64,000 nucleotides of DNA from Amycolatopsis sp. CA-230715 (GTDB taxonomy: Bacteria > Actinomycetota > Actinomycetes > Mycobacteriales > Pseudonocardiaceae), in the NCBI RefSeq assembly GCF_018736145.1, contig NZ_CP059997.1:5579501-5643500 (forward strand), written 5' to 3'. Each line of letters opens with the position of its first letter. The stretch's first letter is position 1. Under the pieces are notes generated by a model that worked only from the letters and a program-made list of their open reading frames with translations, made no database searches and was not told where the DNA came from. Shown piece after piece: positions 41,264-50,120 of the stretch. The translations under genes were made by a program, and so were the position numbers.

Positions 41264-42787
41264 ATGGCGAAATACGCGGCACCGAACACCCCCGACAGCG
41301 TCGTCAGCTACCAATCCCGCTACGACCACTACATCGGCGGCGAGTACGTCCCGCCGTCGAACGGCCAGTACTTCGAGAACCCGACGCCGGTGACCGGGGA
41401 GGTCTTCACCGAGATCGCCCGCGGCACGGGTGACGACGTCGAGCGCGCGCTCGACGCGGCGGAGGGCGCCGCGACCGCGTGGGGCAGGACCTCCGCCGAG
41501 GAACGCGCGAACGTGCTGCTGAAGATCGCGGACCGGATCGAAGCGAACCTCGAAGCGGTCGCCGTCGCGGAGAGCTGGGAAAACGGCAAGCCGGTCCGCG
41601 AAACGCTGGCCGCGGACATCCCGCTCGCGATCGACCACTTCCGCTACTTCGCCGGCGCGCTGCGCGCCCAGGAAGGCGGCATCTCCCAGGTCGACGACAA
41701 CACGGTCGCCTACCACTTCCACGAGCCGCTCGGCGTCGTCGGCCAGATCATCCCGTGGAACTTCCCGCTGCTCATGGCGACCTGGAAGCTGGCGCCCGCG
41801 CTCGCCGCGGGCAACGCGATCGTGCTCAAGCCCGCCGAGCAGACCCCGGCGTCGATCCACCTGCTGCTCTCGATCATCGGCGACCTCATCCCGCCCGGCG
41901 TGCTCAACGTCGTCAACGGGTTCGGCGTCGAGGCGGGCAAACCGCTCGCGTCGAGCTCGCGCGTGCGGAAGGTGGCGTTCACCGGTGAGACCACCACCGG
42001 GCGGCTGATCCTGCAGTACGCCAGCGAGAACATCATCCCGGTGACCGTCGAACTGGGCGGCAAGAGCCCGAACGTGTTCTTCGACGACGTCGCCGCGGCG
42101 AACGACGCCTTCTACGACAAGGCGCAGGAGGGCTTCGCGCTGTTCGCGCTCAACCAGGGCGAGGTCTGCACCTGCCCGAGCCGCGCGCTCATCCAGGCCG
42201 GGATCTACGACCGCTTCCTCGGCGACGCGGTGGAGCGGGTGAAGAAGATCAAGCAGGGCCACCCGCTCGACACCGAGACGCAGGTCGGCGCGCAGGCGTC
42301 CAACGACCAGCTCGAAAAGATCTTGTCCTATATAGACATCGGCAAGCAGGAGGGCGCGAAGGTCCTCACCGGCGGCGAGCGGAGCGACCTCGGCGGCGAG
42401 CTGTCCGGCGGCTACTACGTGCAGCCCACGGTGTTCGAGGGCGACAACAAGATGCGGATCTTCCAGGAGGAGATCTTCGGCCCGGTGGTCTCGGTCGCGA
42501 AGTTCGACGACTACGACGACGCGATGAAGATCGCCAACGACACGCTGTACGGGCTCGGCGCCGGTGTCTGGTCACGGGACGGGAACGTCGCCTACCGCGC
42601 GGGCCGCGACATCCAGGCCGGTCGCGTGTGGGTGAACAACTACCACGCCTACCCGGCGCACGCGGCGTTCGGCGGCTACAAGGCGTCCGGGATCGGCCGC
42701 GAGAACCACAAGATGATGCTGGACCACTACCAGCAGACGAAGAACATGCTGGTGTCCTATTCGGACCAGGCGCTCGGGTTCTTCTGA
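41264..42787 (+). CDS. exaC: Acetaldehyde dehydrogenase (ExaC/AldB type)
   Basis: 507 residues of the NAD-dependent aldehyde dehydrogenase superfamily: IIPWNFPLLMATWKLAPAL, VAFTGETTTGR, general base Glu in VELGGKSP and the nucleophile in NQGEVCTCPSR. The double-Cys CTCPSR is typical of bacterial acetaldehyde dehydrogenases. Pairing with DUF779 and a divergent AcoR-like regulator fits an ethanol/acetaldehyde oxidation unit. The start follows AGGCAGGA. Confidence 0.93.
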   Translation: MAKYAAPNTPDSVVSYQSRYDHYIGGEYVPPSNGQYFENPTPVTGEVFTEIARGTGDDVERALDAAEGAATAWGRTSAEERANVLLKIADRIEANLEAVAVAESWENGKPVRETLAADIPLAIDHFRYFAGALRAQEGGISQVDDNTVAYHFHEPLGVVGQIIPWNFPLLMATWKLAPALAAGNAIVLKPAEQTPASIHLLLSIIGDLIPPGVLNVVNGFGVEAGKPLASSSRVRKVAFTGETTTGRLILQYASENIIPVTVELGGKSPNVFFDDVAAANDAFYDKAQEGFALFALNQGEVCTCPSRALIQAGIYDRFLGDAVERVKKIKQGHPLDTETQVGAQASNDQLEKILSYIDIGKQEGAKVLTGGERSDLGGELSGGYYVQPTVFEGDNKMRIFQEEIFGPVVSVAKFDDYDDAMKIANDTLYGLGAGVWSRDGNVAYRAGRDIQAGRVWVNNYHAYPAHAAFGGYKASGIGRENHKMMLDHYQQTKNMLVSYSDQALGFF

Positions 42788-43158
42788 TGGCCGAGCGGGT
42801 CGCCATCACCGAGGAGGCGGGCGAACTGCTGAGTCGCCTGGTCGCCGCGCACGGGCCGGTGATGTTCCATCAGTCCGGCGGGTGCTGCGACGGCAGCGCG
42901 CCGATGTGCTACCCGCGGGGCGAGTTCCGGACCGGGCAGTCCGACGTCCACCTCGGCGATCTCGCCGTCGACGGCGCCGGCGAGGTCCCGGTGTGGATGT
43001 CGGGCCCGCAGTTCGAGTACTGGCGGCACACGCACCTCACGATCGACGTCGTGCCGGGCCGCGGGAGCGGGTTTTCGCTGGAGGCGCCCGAAGGCGTGCG
43101 CTTCCTGATCCGCTCCCGCCTCCTGACCGACGAGGAGGTCGCGGAGCTGGACGGCTAA
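42787..43158 (+). CDS. DUF779 protein
   Basis: 123 residues with MFHQSGGCCDGSAPMCYP, the cysteine-rich signature of DUF779. Members nearly always follow aldehyde dehydrogenase genes; their role is unproven, though the conserved cysteines suggest metal or redox chemistry. The ATG shares one base with the TGA of the dehydrogenase gene (TGATG), so translation is coupled. Confidence 0.9.
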   Translation: MAERVAITEEAGELLSRLVAAHGPVMFHQSGGCCDGSAPMCYPRGEFRTGQSDVHLGDLAVDGAGEVPVWMSGPQFEYWRHTHLTIDVVPGRGSGFSLEAPEGVRFLIRSRLLTDEEVAELDG

Positions 43159-43160
43159 CT

Positions 43161-43182
43161 GTACGAACGGTCGTGCTAATAT
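43161..43182 (+). promoter_or_regulatory. TetR-type operator and -10 box of the MOSC/TetR operon
   Basis: The dyad GTACGAACGGTCGTGC (43161-43176; 12 of 16 symmetric positions) abuts TAATAT (43177-43182). TAATAT ends six bases before the GTG start, placing the transcription start at or near the start codon, so the mRNA is probably leaderless. Confidence 0.6.
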
Positions 43183-43188
43183 CGGCTC

Positions 43189-43869
43189 GTGACGGAACTT
43201 CGGGTCGAAGGTGTGTACGTCGGGAAGCCGAGCGTGCTCGGCGTCCACGGGCGGGAAGAGGTGCTCAGCGGGATCACGAAATCCCCGGTGAGCGCGGCCG
43301 AGATCGCACTGGGCGAGATCAACCTCGCCGGTGACGACCAGGCCGACCGGACGGTGCACGGCGGGGTCGACAAAGCGGTTTACGCCTACCCCGCCGAGCA
43401 CTACCCGGCGTGGGTGGCCGAGGACTTCGACGTCTCGGTCGCGGGCTTCGGTGAGAACGTGTCGACGGCGGGCGCCGATGAGAAGACCGTGCGCATCGGT
43501 GACGTGTGGGCATGGGGCGACGCGCTCGTGCAGGTCAGCCAGCCGCGGACGCCGTGTTTCAAGCTCGCGATGAAGACCGGGCGCAAGGACATCACGCCCG
43601 CGATGATCGATTCCGGCCGCAGCGGCTGGTACCTGCGCGTGCTGCGCACGGGCACCGTCCCGACGAACGGCGTGATGGCGCTGAAGGAACGCGACGAGAA
43701 CGCGCCCACCATCGAGGAGACCTACCTCGTGTCGTTCGGGAATCCCGCGCGGTTCTCGGCCGAGCACCGCGACGCGTTCCTCCAGCTCGCCGAGCGGGTG
43801 CTCGGCACGCCCGACTTGTCGCCGCAGTACCGCGACGGCCTTCGCGCCAAGGTGGCGCGCTTTGCCTGA
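43189..43869 (+). CDS. MOSC domain protein (YiiM-like)
   Basis: 226 residues with the MOSC core: DDQADRTVHGGVDKAVYAYPAEHY, GFGENVSTAG and QPRTPCFKLA, the last containing the conserved cysteine thought to act in sulfur or Moco-dependent chemistry. YiiM-type proteins reduce N-hydroxylated compounds in E. coli. The gene overlaps the following TetR gene by 8 bp and probably starts a leaderless mRNA. Confidence 0.9.
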   Translation: MTELRVEGVYVGKPSVLGVHGREEVLSGITKSPVSAAEIALGEINLAGDDQADRTVHGGVDKAVYAYPAEHYPAWVAEDFDVSVAGFGENVSTAGADEKTVRIGDVWAWGDALVQVSQPRTPCFKLAMKTGRKDITPAMIDSGRSGWYLRVLRTGTVPTNGVMALKERDENAPTIEETYLVSFGNPARFSAEHRDAFLQLAERVLGTPDLSPQYRDGLRAKVARFA

Positions 43870-44467
43870 CGGGCGGGTGCTCCGCGGCGAGGCGACCCGG
43901 CGGGCGGTGCTCGCCCACGCCGTCGACATCGCGTCGGTCGAAGGACTCGACGGGTTGTCGCTCGGCAGGATCGCCACCGACCTGAAGCTGAGCAAGAGCG
44001 GCGTCTTCGCGCTCTTCGGGTCCAAAGAGGACCTCCAGCTCGCCACGATCGACGCCGCGTCGGCGGTGTTTGCCGAACATGTGGTGGATCCGTCACTGGC
44101 GAAGCGGCCGGGCCTGCCGCGAGTGCGGGCGCTGTGCGAAAACTGGCTGTCCTATTCGGAGCGCCGGATCTTCCCCGGCGGGTGCTTCTTCTTCAACACC
44201 GCCGCCGAATACGACGCCCGCACCGGCCGCGTGCACGACGCCGTCGCCGCCGCGAGCGGCCGGTTCGCCGTGCTCATCGAGGAAAGCCTGCGTGAAGCGG
44301 AACAGCTGGGCCACCTCGCCTCGGGGAGCGATGTGGCCCAGCTGTCCTTCGAACTCCATGCCCTCGGCCGTGCGGCGAACGCCGATTCGGTGCTGCACGG
44401 GGGAAATCGCCCGTATCGGCTGGCAGCTGAGGGCATGCGCCGCCGCCTCGCCGAGGCGACGGCTTAA
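43862..44467 (+). CDS. TetR-family transcriptional regulator
   Basis: 201 residues. HTH: LSLGRIATDLKLSKSGVFALFGSKEDLQLATI. The ligand domain contains FPGGCFFFNTAAEYDARTGRVHDAVA, seen in TetR_C_39-like proteins. The TTG start overlaps the MOSC gene; GTG 43877 is an alternative five codons in. It most likely binds the dyad at 43161-43176 and represses its own operon. Confidence 0.88.
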   Translation: MPDGRVLRGEATRRAVLAHAVDIASVEGLDGLSLGRIATDLKLSKSGVFALFGSKEDLQLATIDAASAVFAEHVVDPSLAKRPGLPRVRALCENWLSYSERRIFPGGCFFFNTAAEYDARTGRVHDAVAAASGRFAVLIEESLREAEQLGHLASGSDVAQLSFELHALGRAANADSVLHGGNRPYRLAAEGMRRRLAEATA

Positions 44468-44471
44468 CCGA

Positions 44472-46079
44472 TCACTTCCAGTCGACCTGAGGTGACCGGT
44501 AGAAATCGATGCCTTGCGCGGTCCATCGTGGACCCTGCTTCGCGAGCCGCTCGCGGTAGTTGTCCCAGTTGTGGGACGCCTTGGGCGACCAGCCGATCTC
44601 GGCGATGCCGGGCAGCCTCGGGAACGCCATGTACTCGATGTGCTCGCTCTTCACCAGCGTTTCCGACCACAGTGGAGCTTCGACACCGGCGATCTGGTTC
44701 TCCGAAACGCCCTGCAGGAACGTGCTCGGGTCCCAGTCGTAGGAGTCCTTCACCTCGACGTACCCGGCCCAGTGCAGGCCGAGCGGGCTCTGCGGGTTGT
44801 ACATCATGTCCAGATACGCCTTGTTGGCCGGTGAGAACAGGATCTTGTTGCCCCGCTCGGCCGCCGCGACGACGTCGGCGTTGGTGCTCTTGGTGTCCCA
44901 GTACTGCGGCAGCGCCGAGGTCGGCGGGTTCGTCTTGGCGATGTCGTGCCAGCCGGTGATCAGCTTGCCGTACTTGCCGACCAGCGGGGAAACCTTCTGG
45001 TAGAAGGTGTTGTAGTCGGCTGGCGGCGTCGCGTGCGCTTCGTCGCCGCCGATGTTGAGGTACTTGCCCGGCGTGATCGCCGCGAGTTCGCGGATGACGT
45101 CCTCGACGAACTTGTAGGTGATGTCCTTGCCGATGCACAGCGAGCTGTAGCCGACCTCGATGTCGGTGCGCATCGGTGGCGCGACCCCGTCGCAGTTCAG
45201 CTCCGCGTAGGAGGCTTGCGCCGCGTTGGTGTGCCCCGGCATGTCGATCTCGGGCACGATCGTGATGTGCCGCGAAGCGGCGTACCTCACGATGTCCTTG
45301 TACTGCTCCTGCGTGTAGTAGCCGCCCGGGTCGCCGTTGACCGCGCCCTGGCCGCCGAAGGTCGCCAGCCGCGGCCAGCTCTTGATCTCGATGCGCCAGC
45401 CCTGGTCGTCGGCCAGGTGCAGGTGCAGGTTGTTGATCTTGTACTGGGCGATCTGGTCGATGTAGGCCTTGACCTGGTCCGGGTTGAAGAAGTGCCGCGC
45501 CACGTCGAGCATCGCGCTGCGGTAGCCGAACCGCGGATAGTCCAGGATCGTGCCGCCGGAGACCTTCCAGCCCTGGAACTGGAAGGTCTTCTTGTCGACA
45601 TTCGCCGGGAAGAGCTGGCGCAGCGACTGCACGCCTTCGAAGAGCCCGGCGTCGGTGTTGGCCTTCAGCGTCACGCCGGTCTTGGCCACCTTGAGCTGGT
45701 AGCCCTCGGTGCCGACGCGCTGGTCGGCGTGGCCGAGTTCGAGCGAGATGGCGGGCAGGCCGTAGCTCGAGGAGAGCACGGGCAGTGGGTAGCCGGTCGC
45801 GGGCCGGAGCAGGCCGCGCAGGTAGTCGGCCACCTTCTCCGCGCCCTTGCCCGCGCGGATGACGGTCAGCGGTGACATCCAGAAGTCGGACTTCGGGTCC
45901 GCCTTGGCTTCGACGGGTGCGGGGATCACGTCGGTGACCTGCCGCTGGACGTCCTTGGCGACCTGCGCGGTGGACGGCTGCGCGGTTTCCGCGGTGGCGG
46001 CCGGTGCGGCAAGGCCGAGGGCCACCAGGCTCAGCACGGCCGTGCCCAGCAGGCCGGTTGTGGACAAGCGCTTCCTCAC
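44472..46079 (-). CDS. Secreted beta-N-acetylhexosaminidase (GH20)
   Basis: 535 residues with a signal peptide (1-30, ending ATA-E), an N-terminal GH20b domain and the GH20 barrel: DDQGWRIEIKSWPRL, EIDMPGHTNA and the catalytic Asp-Glu pair in NIGGDEAHAT; active-site Trp residues occur later (ITGWHDI, APLWSET). It releases GlcNAc from chitin-derived or cell-wall oligosaccharides. A DasR-like operator lies 35-50 bp upstream of the GTG start. Confidence 0.94.
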   Translation of the reverse strand: MRKRLSTTGLLGTAVLSLVALGLAAPAATAETAQPSTAQVAKDVQRQVTDVIPAPVEAKADPKSDFWMSPLTVIRAGKGAEKVADYLRGLLRPATGYPLPVLSSSYGLPAISLELGHADQRVGTEGYQLKVAKTGVTLKANTDAGLFEGVQSLRQLFPANVDKKTFQFQGWKVSGGTILDYPRFGYRSAMLDVARHFFNPDQVKAYIDQIAQYKINNLHLHLADDQGWRIEIKSWPRLATFGGQGAVNGDPGGYYTQEQYKDIVRYAASRHITIVPEIDMPGHTNAAQASYAELNCDGVAPPMRTDIEVGYSSLCIGKDITYKFVEDVIRELAAITPGKYLNIGGDEAHATPPADYNTFYQKVSPLVGKYGKLITGWHDIAKTNPPTSALPQYWDTKSTNADVVAAAERGNKILFSPANKAYLDMMYNPQSPLGLHWAGYVEVKDSYDWDPSTFLQGVSENQIAGVEAPLWSETLVKSEHIEYMAFPRLPGIAEIGWSPKASHNWDNYRERLAKQGPRWTAQGIDFYRSPQVDWK

Positions 46080-46113
46080 GGAGCACCTCCGGTCAGGGAA
46101 GAGAAGAGTCCGT

Positions 46114-46129
46114 AAAGGTATAGACCAAT
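46114..46129 (-). promoter_or_regulatory. DasR-responsive element (dre)-like site
   Basis: On the minus strand ATTGGTCTATACCTTT matches the dre consensus ASTGGTCTAGACCAST at 12 of 16 positions, with the central TGGTCTA.ACC intact. It lies just before the GH20 gene. DasR is the GlcNAc-metabolism GntR repressor of actinomycetes. Confidence 0.65.
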
Positions 46130-46257
46130 GTGGACCACATCACAACGCCCAATCGGACTACGAGCGTACCGTGCGCGTCCGGACACCGTCTGTTCACGTG
46201 CTTTGTTCACGGGTATTCCAGTGGTGCGGGCAATCCTTTTTGGCCTAGCGTGCGGCT

Positions 46258-47085
46258 ATGTGCGGTACTTCCGAAGAACGCGCGCTCCGGCACGTCGCCG
46301 AAGCGTCTTCCGGTGATCCGCTCGACCCTTCGCTGCGCGTCAGCCTGAACTTCCACCCGGACCGGCTCGCGCGCGGCATCCCGGTGCTCGCGGCGCTCGC
46401 CAGGGACGGCGTCTACCGTTCCCAGTTCGAAACGGGGACCAGCAACGGCGGGCTCACCGCGCACCCTGGCGGCGACCGGTGGCGCTGGGAGTCCCGGATC
46501 TTCGGCACCGCCTACGACGGCGCGCCCGCTTCGTCGCGGCCGAAATACGGCGCACTGAACCACCTCCGGCGCGCGGCGGGAGCCGCTCCCCGGTTCGGGT
46601 CGGCGCATTTCCGGCTCACCGGGGAAACCCTTTCCCGCACCACTTTCTGCTATCCGGACAGCGTGTTCTCCCCGGTCGACTTCGGCGTCGCTTCGCGCTT
46701 TTCCGCACTGTCGTCGAATGTCGCCGATTCGGCGGACCCGCTCGACGACTACGTCGAGGCGCAGGTGCACGGGACCGTGTCACTGTCCCGCGACGTCGAA
46801 GCGCTCGTGCTCGATCCGTGCTTCCGCGGCACCGAGGTGGAAGAGCTGGCTTCCGCGCTGCCGTGCCGTGTCGAATGGCACCACGGATTCCGGCTGGGCG
46901 TCGACGCCCTGGCCCGGTGCGAGGCTTACCGCGGGCCCGAAGTCGTCCGCCTCGGGCTTTCCGCCGCCGTGGACGGATGGCTCGACGCCACCGCGATCGG
47001 TGCCGCCGCGCGGGCGGGGCACGACGAGCAACTCGTGAAGCGGCTGTGGCACGTACTGGCCCGCTTCGGTGCCCTACCCGGCTGA
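46258..47085 (+). CDS. DUF3626 protein
   Basis: 275 residues. The order VSLNFHPDR, DGVYRSQFETGTSNGGLTAHPGG, YGALNHLR, AHFRL and DDYVEAQVHGTVSLSRDVEALVLDPCFRGT fits DUF3626, a family of unknown function. An early Arg, a central S/T-rich turn and a late E-x-Q pair are arranged as in ADP-ribosyltransferases, but I only infer that. No signal peptide is seen. Its end overlaps the convergent HEAT-repeat gene by 12 bp. Confidence 0.78.
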   Translation: MCGTSEERALRHVAEASSGDPLDPSLRVSLNFHPDRLARGIPVLAALARDGVYRSQFETGTSNGGLTAHPGGDRWRWESRIFGTAYDGAPASSRPKYGALNHLRRAAGAAPRFGSAHFRLTGETLSRTTFCYPDSVFSPVDFGVASRFSALSSNVADSADPLDDYVEAQVHGTVSLSRDVEALVLDPCFRGTEVEELASALPCRVEWHHGFRLGVDALARCEAYRGPEVVRLGLSAAVDGWLDATAIGAAARAGHDEQLVKRLWHVLARFGALPG

Positions 47086-47532
47086 ATGCTGTTCCGATGC
47101 GGAAAGGACCGGGGTGATTCCGGCGATCGTCGCGATGAGACGGCGCGCGCCGAGGCGTACTCTTCCATCCGGCACTTCGAGAAACGATTCACAGGTCAGC
47201 GCGGCGGTGTCGCGGTCCTCTGCCAGCACACCGAGCACGTCCTCCGCTGCCGTGGAGATCCAATCGGCATGGTTGGGATCGGCGTCGGCGAGCGCCGACG
47301 CGACGATCGCCAGTCCGATGCCGTCCCGGCGCCGGAAGAGCGCTTCCGCGGTCGCGCGGGTGACGAACGTGTCCTCGGCGTCGAGCACGAGTTCGGCCAG
47401 TACCTCACGGGCTTCGGGTAGCTCGGCGAAGGAGGCCAGCGCCACTCCGGCATCCGCCCTGTCGCGGAAGTCGCGGCAGCTCGCCAATGCGATCAGCGGG
47501 ACCACCGCGGCACGCCTGGCTTCGGAGTCCAT
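47074..47532 (-). CDS. HEAT-repeat-like protein
   Basis: 152 residues, entirely helical with three to four HEAT-like pairs (FRDRADAGVALASFAELPEAREVLAELVLD; TFVTRATAEALFRRRDGIGLAIVASAL). It is probably a protein-binding scaffold. The frame stays open far upstream but only as antisense to the acyl-CoA synthetase; ATG 47532 is the natural start. It is convergent with DUF3626, and similar small HEAT proteins often occur alone in Streptomyces and relatives. Confidence 0.75.
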   Translation of the reverse strand: MDSEARRAAVVPLIALASCRDFRDRADAGVALASFAELPEAREVLAELVLDAEDTFVTRATAEALFRRRDGIGLAIVASALADADPNHADWISTAAEDVLGVLAEDRDTAALTCESFLEVPDGRVRLGARRLIATIAGITPVLSASEQHSAG

Positions 47533-47568
47533 GGCGCCATTGTGCCGTGGCCGACGGCCCCTCGCGCG

Positions 47569-47770
47569 GTCCCCGAAGGCCACCTTCGGGGACTCTGACG
47601 CCACTTTCCCGGCCCTCGTGGGTGTGCGGGCCGGGGTTGCTCGTGCCCCGAAGGCGGCCTTCGGGGCGTTAGACGCCGCGACCGCACCCCTCGCGCGCTC
47701 GACCGCCGCGGAGGCAATGCCCCGAAAGTGACCTTCAGGGCGTTGAGTTCCCCGAAAGGCACTTTCGGGG
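47569..47770. repeat. Four copies of a CCCCGAAGG-NNN-CCTTCGGGG palindrome
   Basis: Copies at 47569-47593, 47645-47667, 47719-47741 and 47750-47770. Arms are 9-11 bp with a three-base centre; three copies are perfect and one has mismatches. Single-base differences between arms are mostly compensated, suggesting selection for the hairpin. This fills the 250-bp gap between the HEAT gene and the acyl-CoA synthetase. Confidence 0.8.
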
Positions 47771-47780
47771 CATGAAGGCC

Positions 47781-49679
47781 CTAACCTTCGCGCAGGACCG
47801 CGCGCAGGGCGTCGAGGACCCCGGGGTCTTCGATGGTGGACGGCACCGGTTCCTCCCTGCCGTCGGCGATCCCGCGCATGGTCTTCCGCAGGATCTTGCC
47901 CGACCTCGTCTTCGGCAACGCGTCCACAATGGACACATCGCGGAAGGCGGCGACGGGGCCGATGTCGCGGCGGACGGCGGCGACGAGTTCGGCGCGCAGG
48001 GTTTCCTCGTCGATGTCCACACCGGACTTCAGCACCACGAGCCCGCGCGGGAGCTGGCCCTTGAGCTGGTCCCTGACCCCGATCACGGCGCATTCGGCCA
48101 CCGCGGGATGCGCGGCGAGCACCGCCTCCATCGAACCGGTGGACAGGCGGTGGCCAGCCACGTTGATCACGTCGTCGGTGCGCCCCATGACGAACAGGTA
48201 GCCGTCCTCGTCGCGGAAACCGGAGTCGCCGGTGAGGTAGTAGCCCTCGTACCGCGAAAGGTAGGCCTCGACGTACCGCTCGTCGTCGCCCCACAGGGTC
48301 GGCAGCGAACCGGGCGGCAGCGGCAGCTTGATCGCGATCGCGCCCTCCTGCCCCGCGGGCAGCTCTTCGCCGGACTGGCCGAGGATGCGGACGTCCCAGC
48401 CGGGCACCGGCACCGTCGACGAGCCCGGCTTGACCGGCATCGGGTCGAGGCCGCGCAGGTTCGCCGAGATCGGCCAGCCGGTTTCGGTCTGCCACCAGTG
48501 GTCGATCACCGGGGTGCCGAGCTTGGCGTGCGCCCATTCGTAGGTTTCCGGGTCGAGCCGCTCGCCCGCCATGAACAGCGTGTCGAACGCCGACAGGTCG
48601 TACTTCGCGAGTTCGGCCGCGTCCGGGTCGACCTTCTTGATCGCGCGCAGCGCGGTCGGCGCGGTGAACAGCTTGCGCACCCCGTGTTCGGCGATCACCC
48701 GCCAGAACGCGCCCGCGTCCGGGGTGCCGACCGGTTTTCCTTCGTATAGCACGGTTGTCGCGCCGATCAGCAGCGGCGCGTACACGATGTAGCTGTGCCC
48801 GACGACCCAGCCGACGTCCGACGCGGTCCACCAGACGTCGCCCGCGTGCACGTCGTAGACCGCGCCCATCGACCACGCGAGCGCGACCGCGTGCCCGCCG
48901 GTGTCCCTGACCACGCCCTTGGGTTTGCCGGTGGTGCCCGAGGTGTAGAGCACGTACAGCGGGTCCGTCGCGGCCACCGGCACCGGATCGGCCGGGGCGG
49001 CGCCCGCCACCAGCTCCTGCCAGTCGACGTCGCGCGGGCCCAGTTCGGCGCGGGCCGCTTCGCGTTGCAGCACAACGACTTTGTCCGGCTGGTGCGCCGT
49101 GGACGCGAGCGCGGAGTCGATGATCGGCAGGTACTCGACGACCCGCGTCGGTTCGATCCCGCACGAGGCGGCCACGATCACCTTCGGCTTCGCGTCGTCG
49201 ATCCTGGCCGCCAGCTCCTTCGGCGCGAACCCGCCGAACACCACCGAGTGCACCGCGCCGATCCGCGCGCAGCCCAGCATCGCGATCGCGGCTTCGGGCA
49301 CCATCGGCAGGTAGATGATCACCCGGTCGCCCTTTTCGACGCCGAGGGAAGCCAGCGCCCCGGCGAACTTCGCGACCTCGTCGGTCAGTTCGCGGTAGGT
49401 GTAGGTCCGCTTGCCGCCGGTGACCGGTGAGTCCCAGATCAGCGCGGGCTGCTCGCCGCGGCCGTTTTCGACGTGCCGGTCGAGCGCGTTGTACGCCGTG
49501 TTCAGCTCTCCATCTCCGAACCAGCGGTACAACGGCGCATTCGACGCGTCCAGCGCGCGCGACGGGCGCCGCGTCCAGTCGATCGCTCCGGCCGCTTCGA
49601 GCCAGAACGAGTCCCGATCGGACACACTGCGTTCGAACGCCTCGGCATACGCGCCGCTGCCACCGTTCACCACGACCAT
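47781..49679 (-). CDS. prpE: Propionyl-CoA/acyl-CoA synthetase (PrpE type)
   Basis: 632 residues of the acetyl-CoA synthetase family: P loop YVLYTSGTTGKPKGVVRD, WWQTETGWPI, YLTGDSGFRDEDGYLFVMGRTDDVINVAGHRL and the acetylatable lysine in LPKTRSGKILRKTM. The Trp in TETGW and the length fit propionate-CoA ligase PrpE rather than Acs. It activates propionate or a similar short acid by way of an acyl-AMP. It is monocistronic with repeats downstream. Confidence 0.9.
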   Translation of the reverse strand: MVVVNGGSGAYAEAFERSVSDRDSFWLEAAGAIDWTRRPSRALDASNAPLYRWFGDGELNTAYNALDRHVENGRGEQPALIWDSPVTGGKRTYTYRELTDEVAKFAGALASLGVEKGDRVIIYLPMVPEAAIAMLGCARIGAVHSVVFGGFAPKELAARIDDAKPKVIVAASCGIEPTRVVEYLPIIDSALASTAHQPDKVVVLQREAARAELGPRDVDWQELVAGAAPADPVPVAATDPLYVLYTSGTTGKPKGVVRDTGGHAVALAWSMGAVYDVHAGDVWWTASDVGWVVGHSYIVYAPLLIGATTVLYEGKPVGTPDAGAFWRVIAEHGVRKLFTAPTALRAIKKVDPDAAELAKYDLSAFDTLFMAGERLDPETYEWAHAKLGTPVIDHWWQTETGWPISANLRGLDPMPVKPGSSTVPVPGWDVRILGQSGEELPAGQEGAIAIKLPLPPGSLPTLWGDDERYVEAYLSRYEGYYLTGDSGFRDEDGYLFVMGRTDDVINVAGHRLSTGSMEAVLAAHPAVAECAVIGVRDQLKGQLPRGLVVLKSGVDIDEETLRAELVAAVRRDIGPVAAFRDVSIVDALPKTRSGKILRKTMRGIADGREEPVPSTIEDPGVLDALRAVLREG

Positions 49680-49742
49680 TCGCCGCCTCCTCGCGCCGGG
49701 ATGCCAACGACCTTCATCATGACCGCTGAGGGCGCGTTCCGC

Positions 49743-50120
49743 TCAGCTCGCGAACAGCTTCTGCACGTGTTCGCCGATCTTCGCGACGATCTCGGTCACC
49801 TGCGCGACCCCGGCGAGCAGACCCTTCGCCTTGGCCCACCGCGACCGCGCGACCTCGGCGCTGACTTCCTTGCCGTCACGCAGGTTCTCCGCGTCCGAGG
49901 CGAGATCGGCGAGGCTGTCCTCGATGACTTCCTGCTTCGCTGGCCGCGCCGCCGCGACCTCGGCGCGCAACCGGTCGAGCAAGGCGACGAGATCGGTCGC
50001 CGTCGTGACGGTGTTGCCGGTGCCCGAGGTGACCGTCGCCCCGCTCATCGCGCCTTCGACCTTGCCGCCGACGGTGAACGCGCCGAAGTTGTCGCCGCCG
50101 ATTTCGACCTTGTCACTCAT
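49743..50120 (-). CDS. Small helical protein with N-terminal RHIM/BASS-like motif
   Basis: 125 residues. Residues 5-28 read VEIGGDNFGAFTVGGKVEG then AMSGA, a Gly/Asn/Phe motif with alternating hydrophobic positions. A Thr-rich spacer leads to a helical domain (about 42-125: LVALLDRLRAEVAAAR ... IVAKIGEHVQKLF). The same motif ends the upstream membrane protein, whose stop overlaps this start by 8 bp. Shared motifs of this sort between adjacent genes are known for bacterial amyloid signalling, where the small partner is the effector. I do not recognise the helical domain; it may be Bell-like. Confidence 0.75.
   Translation of the reverse strand: MSDKVEIGGDNFGAFTVGGKVEGAMSGATVTSGTGNTVTTATDLVALLDRLRAEVAAARPAKQEVIEDSLADLASDAENLRDGKEVSAEVARSRWAKAKGLLAGVAQVTEIVAKIGEHVQKLFAS

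Noticed and set aside
43862..44467. TetR at 43862 as regulator of exaC/DUF779
   Set aside because: The operator-like dyad lies before the MOSC gene, and exaC has its own divergent GAF regulator and repeat.
47569..47770. CRISPR-like array
   Set aside because: The repeats are palindromes with irregular spacing (about 9-70 bp) and no regular spacer pattern; no cas genes are nearby.
47074..49707. 877-codon minus-strand frame including the HEAT gene
   Set aside because: Above 47532 it reads through the PrpE gene in another frame and through the palindrome cluster; the translation is Arg/Gly/Ala-rich without structure.
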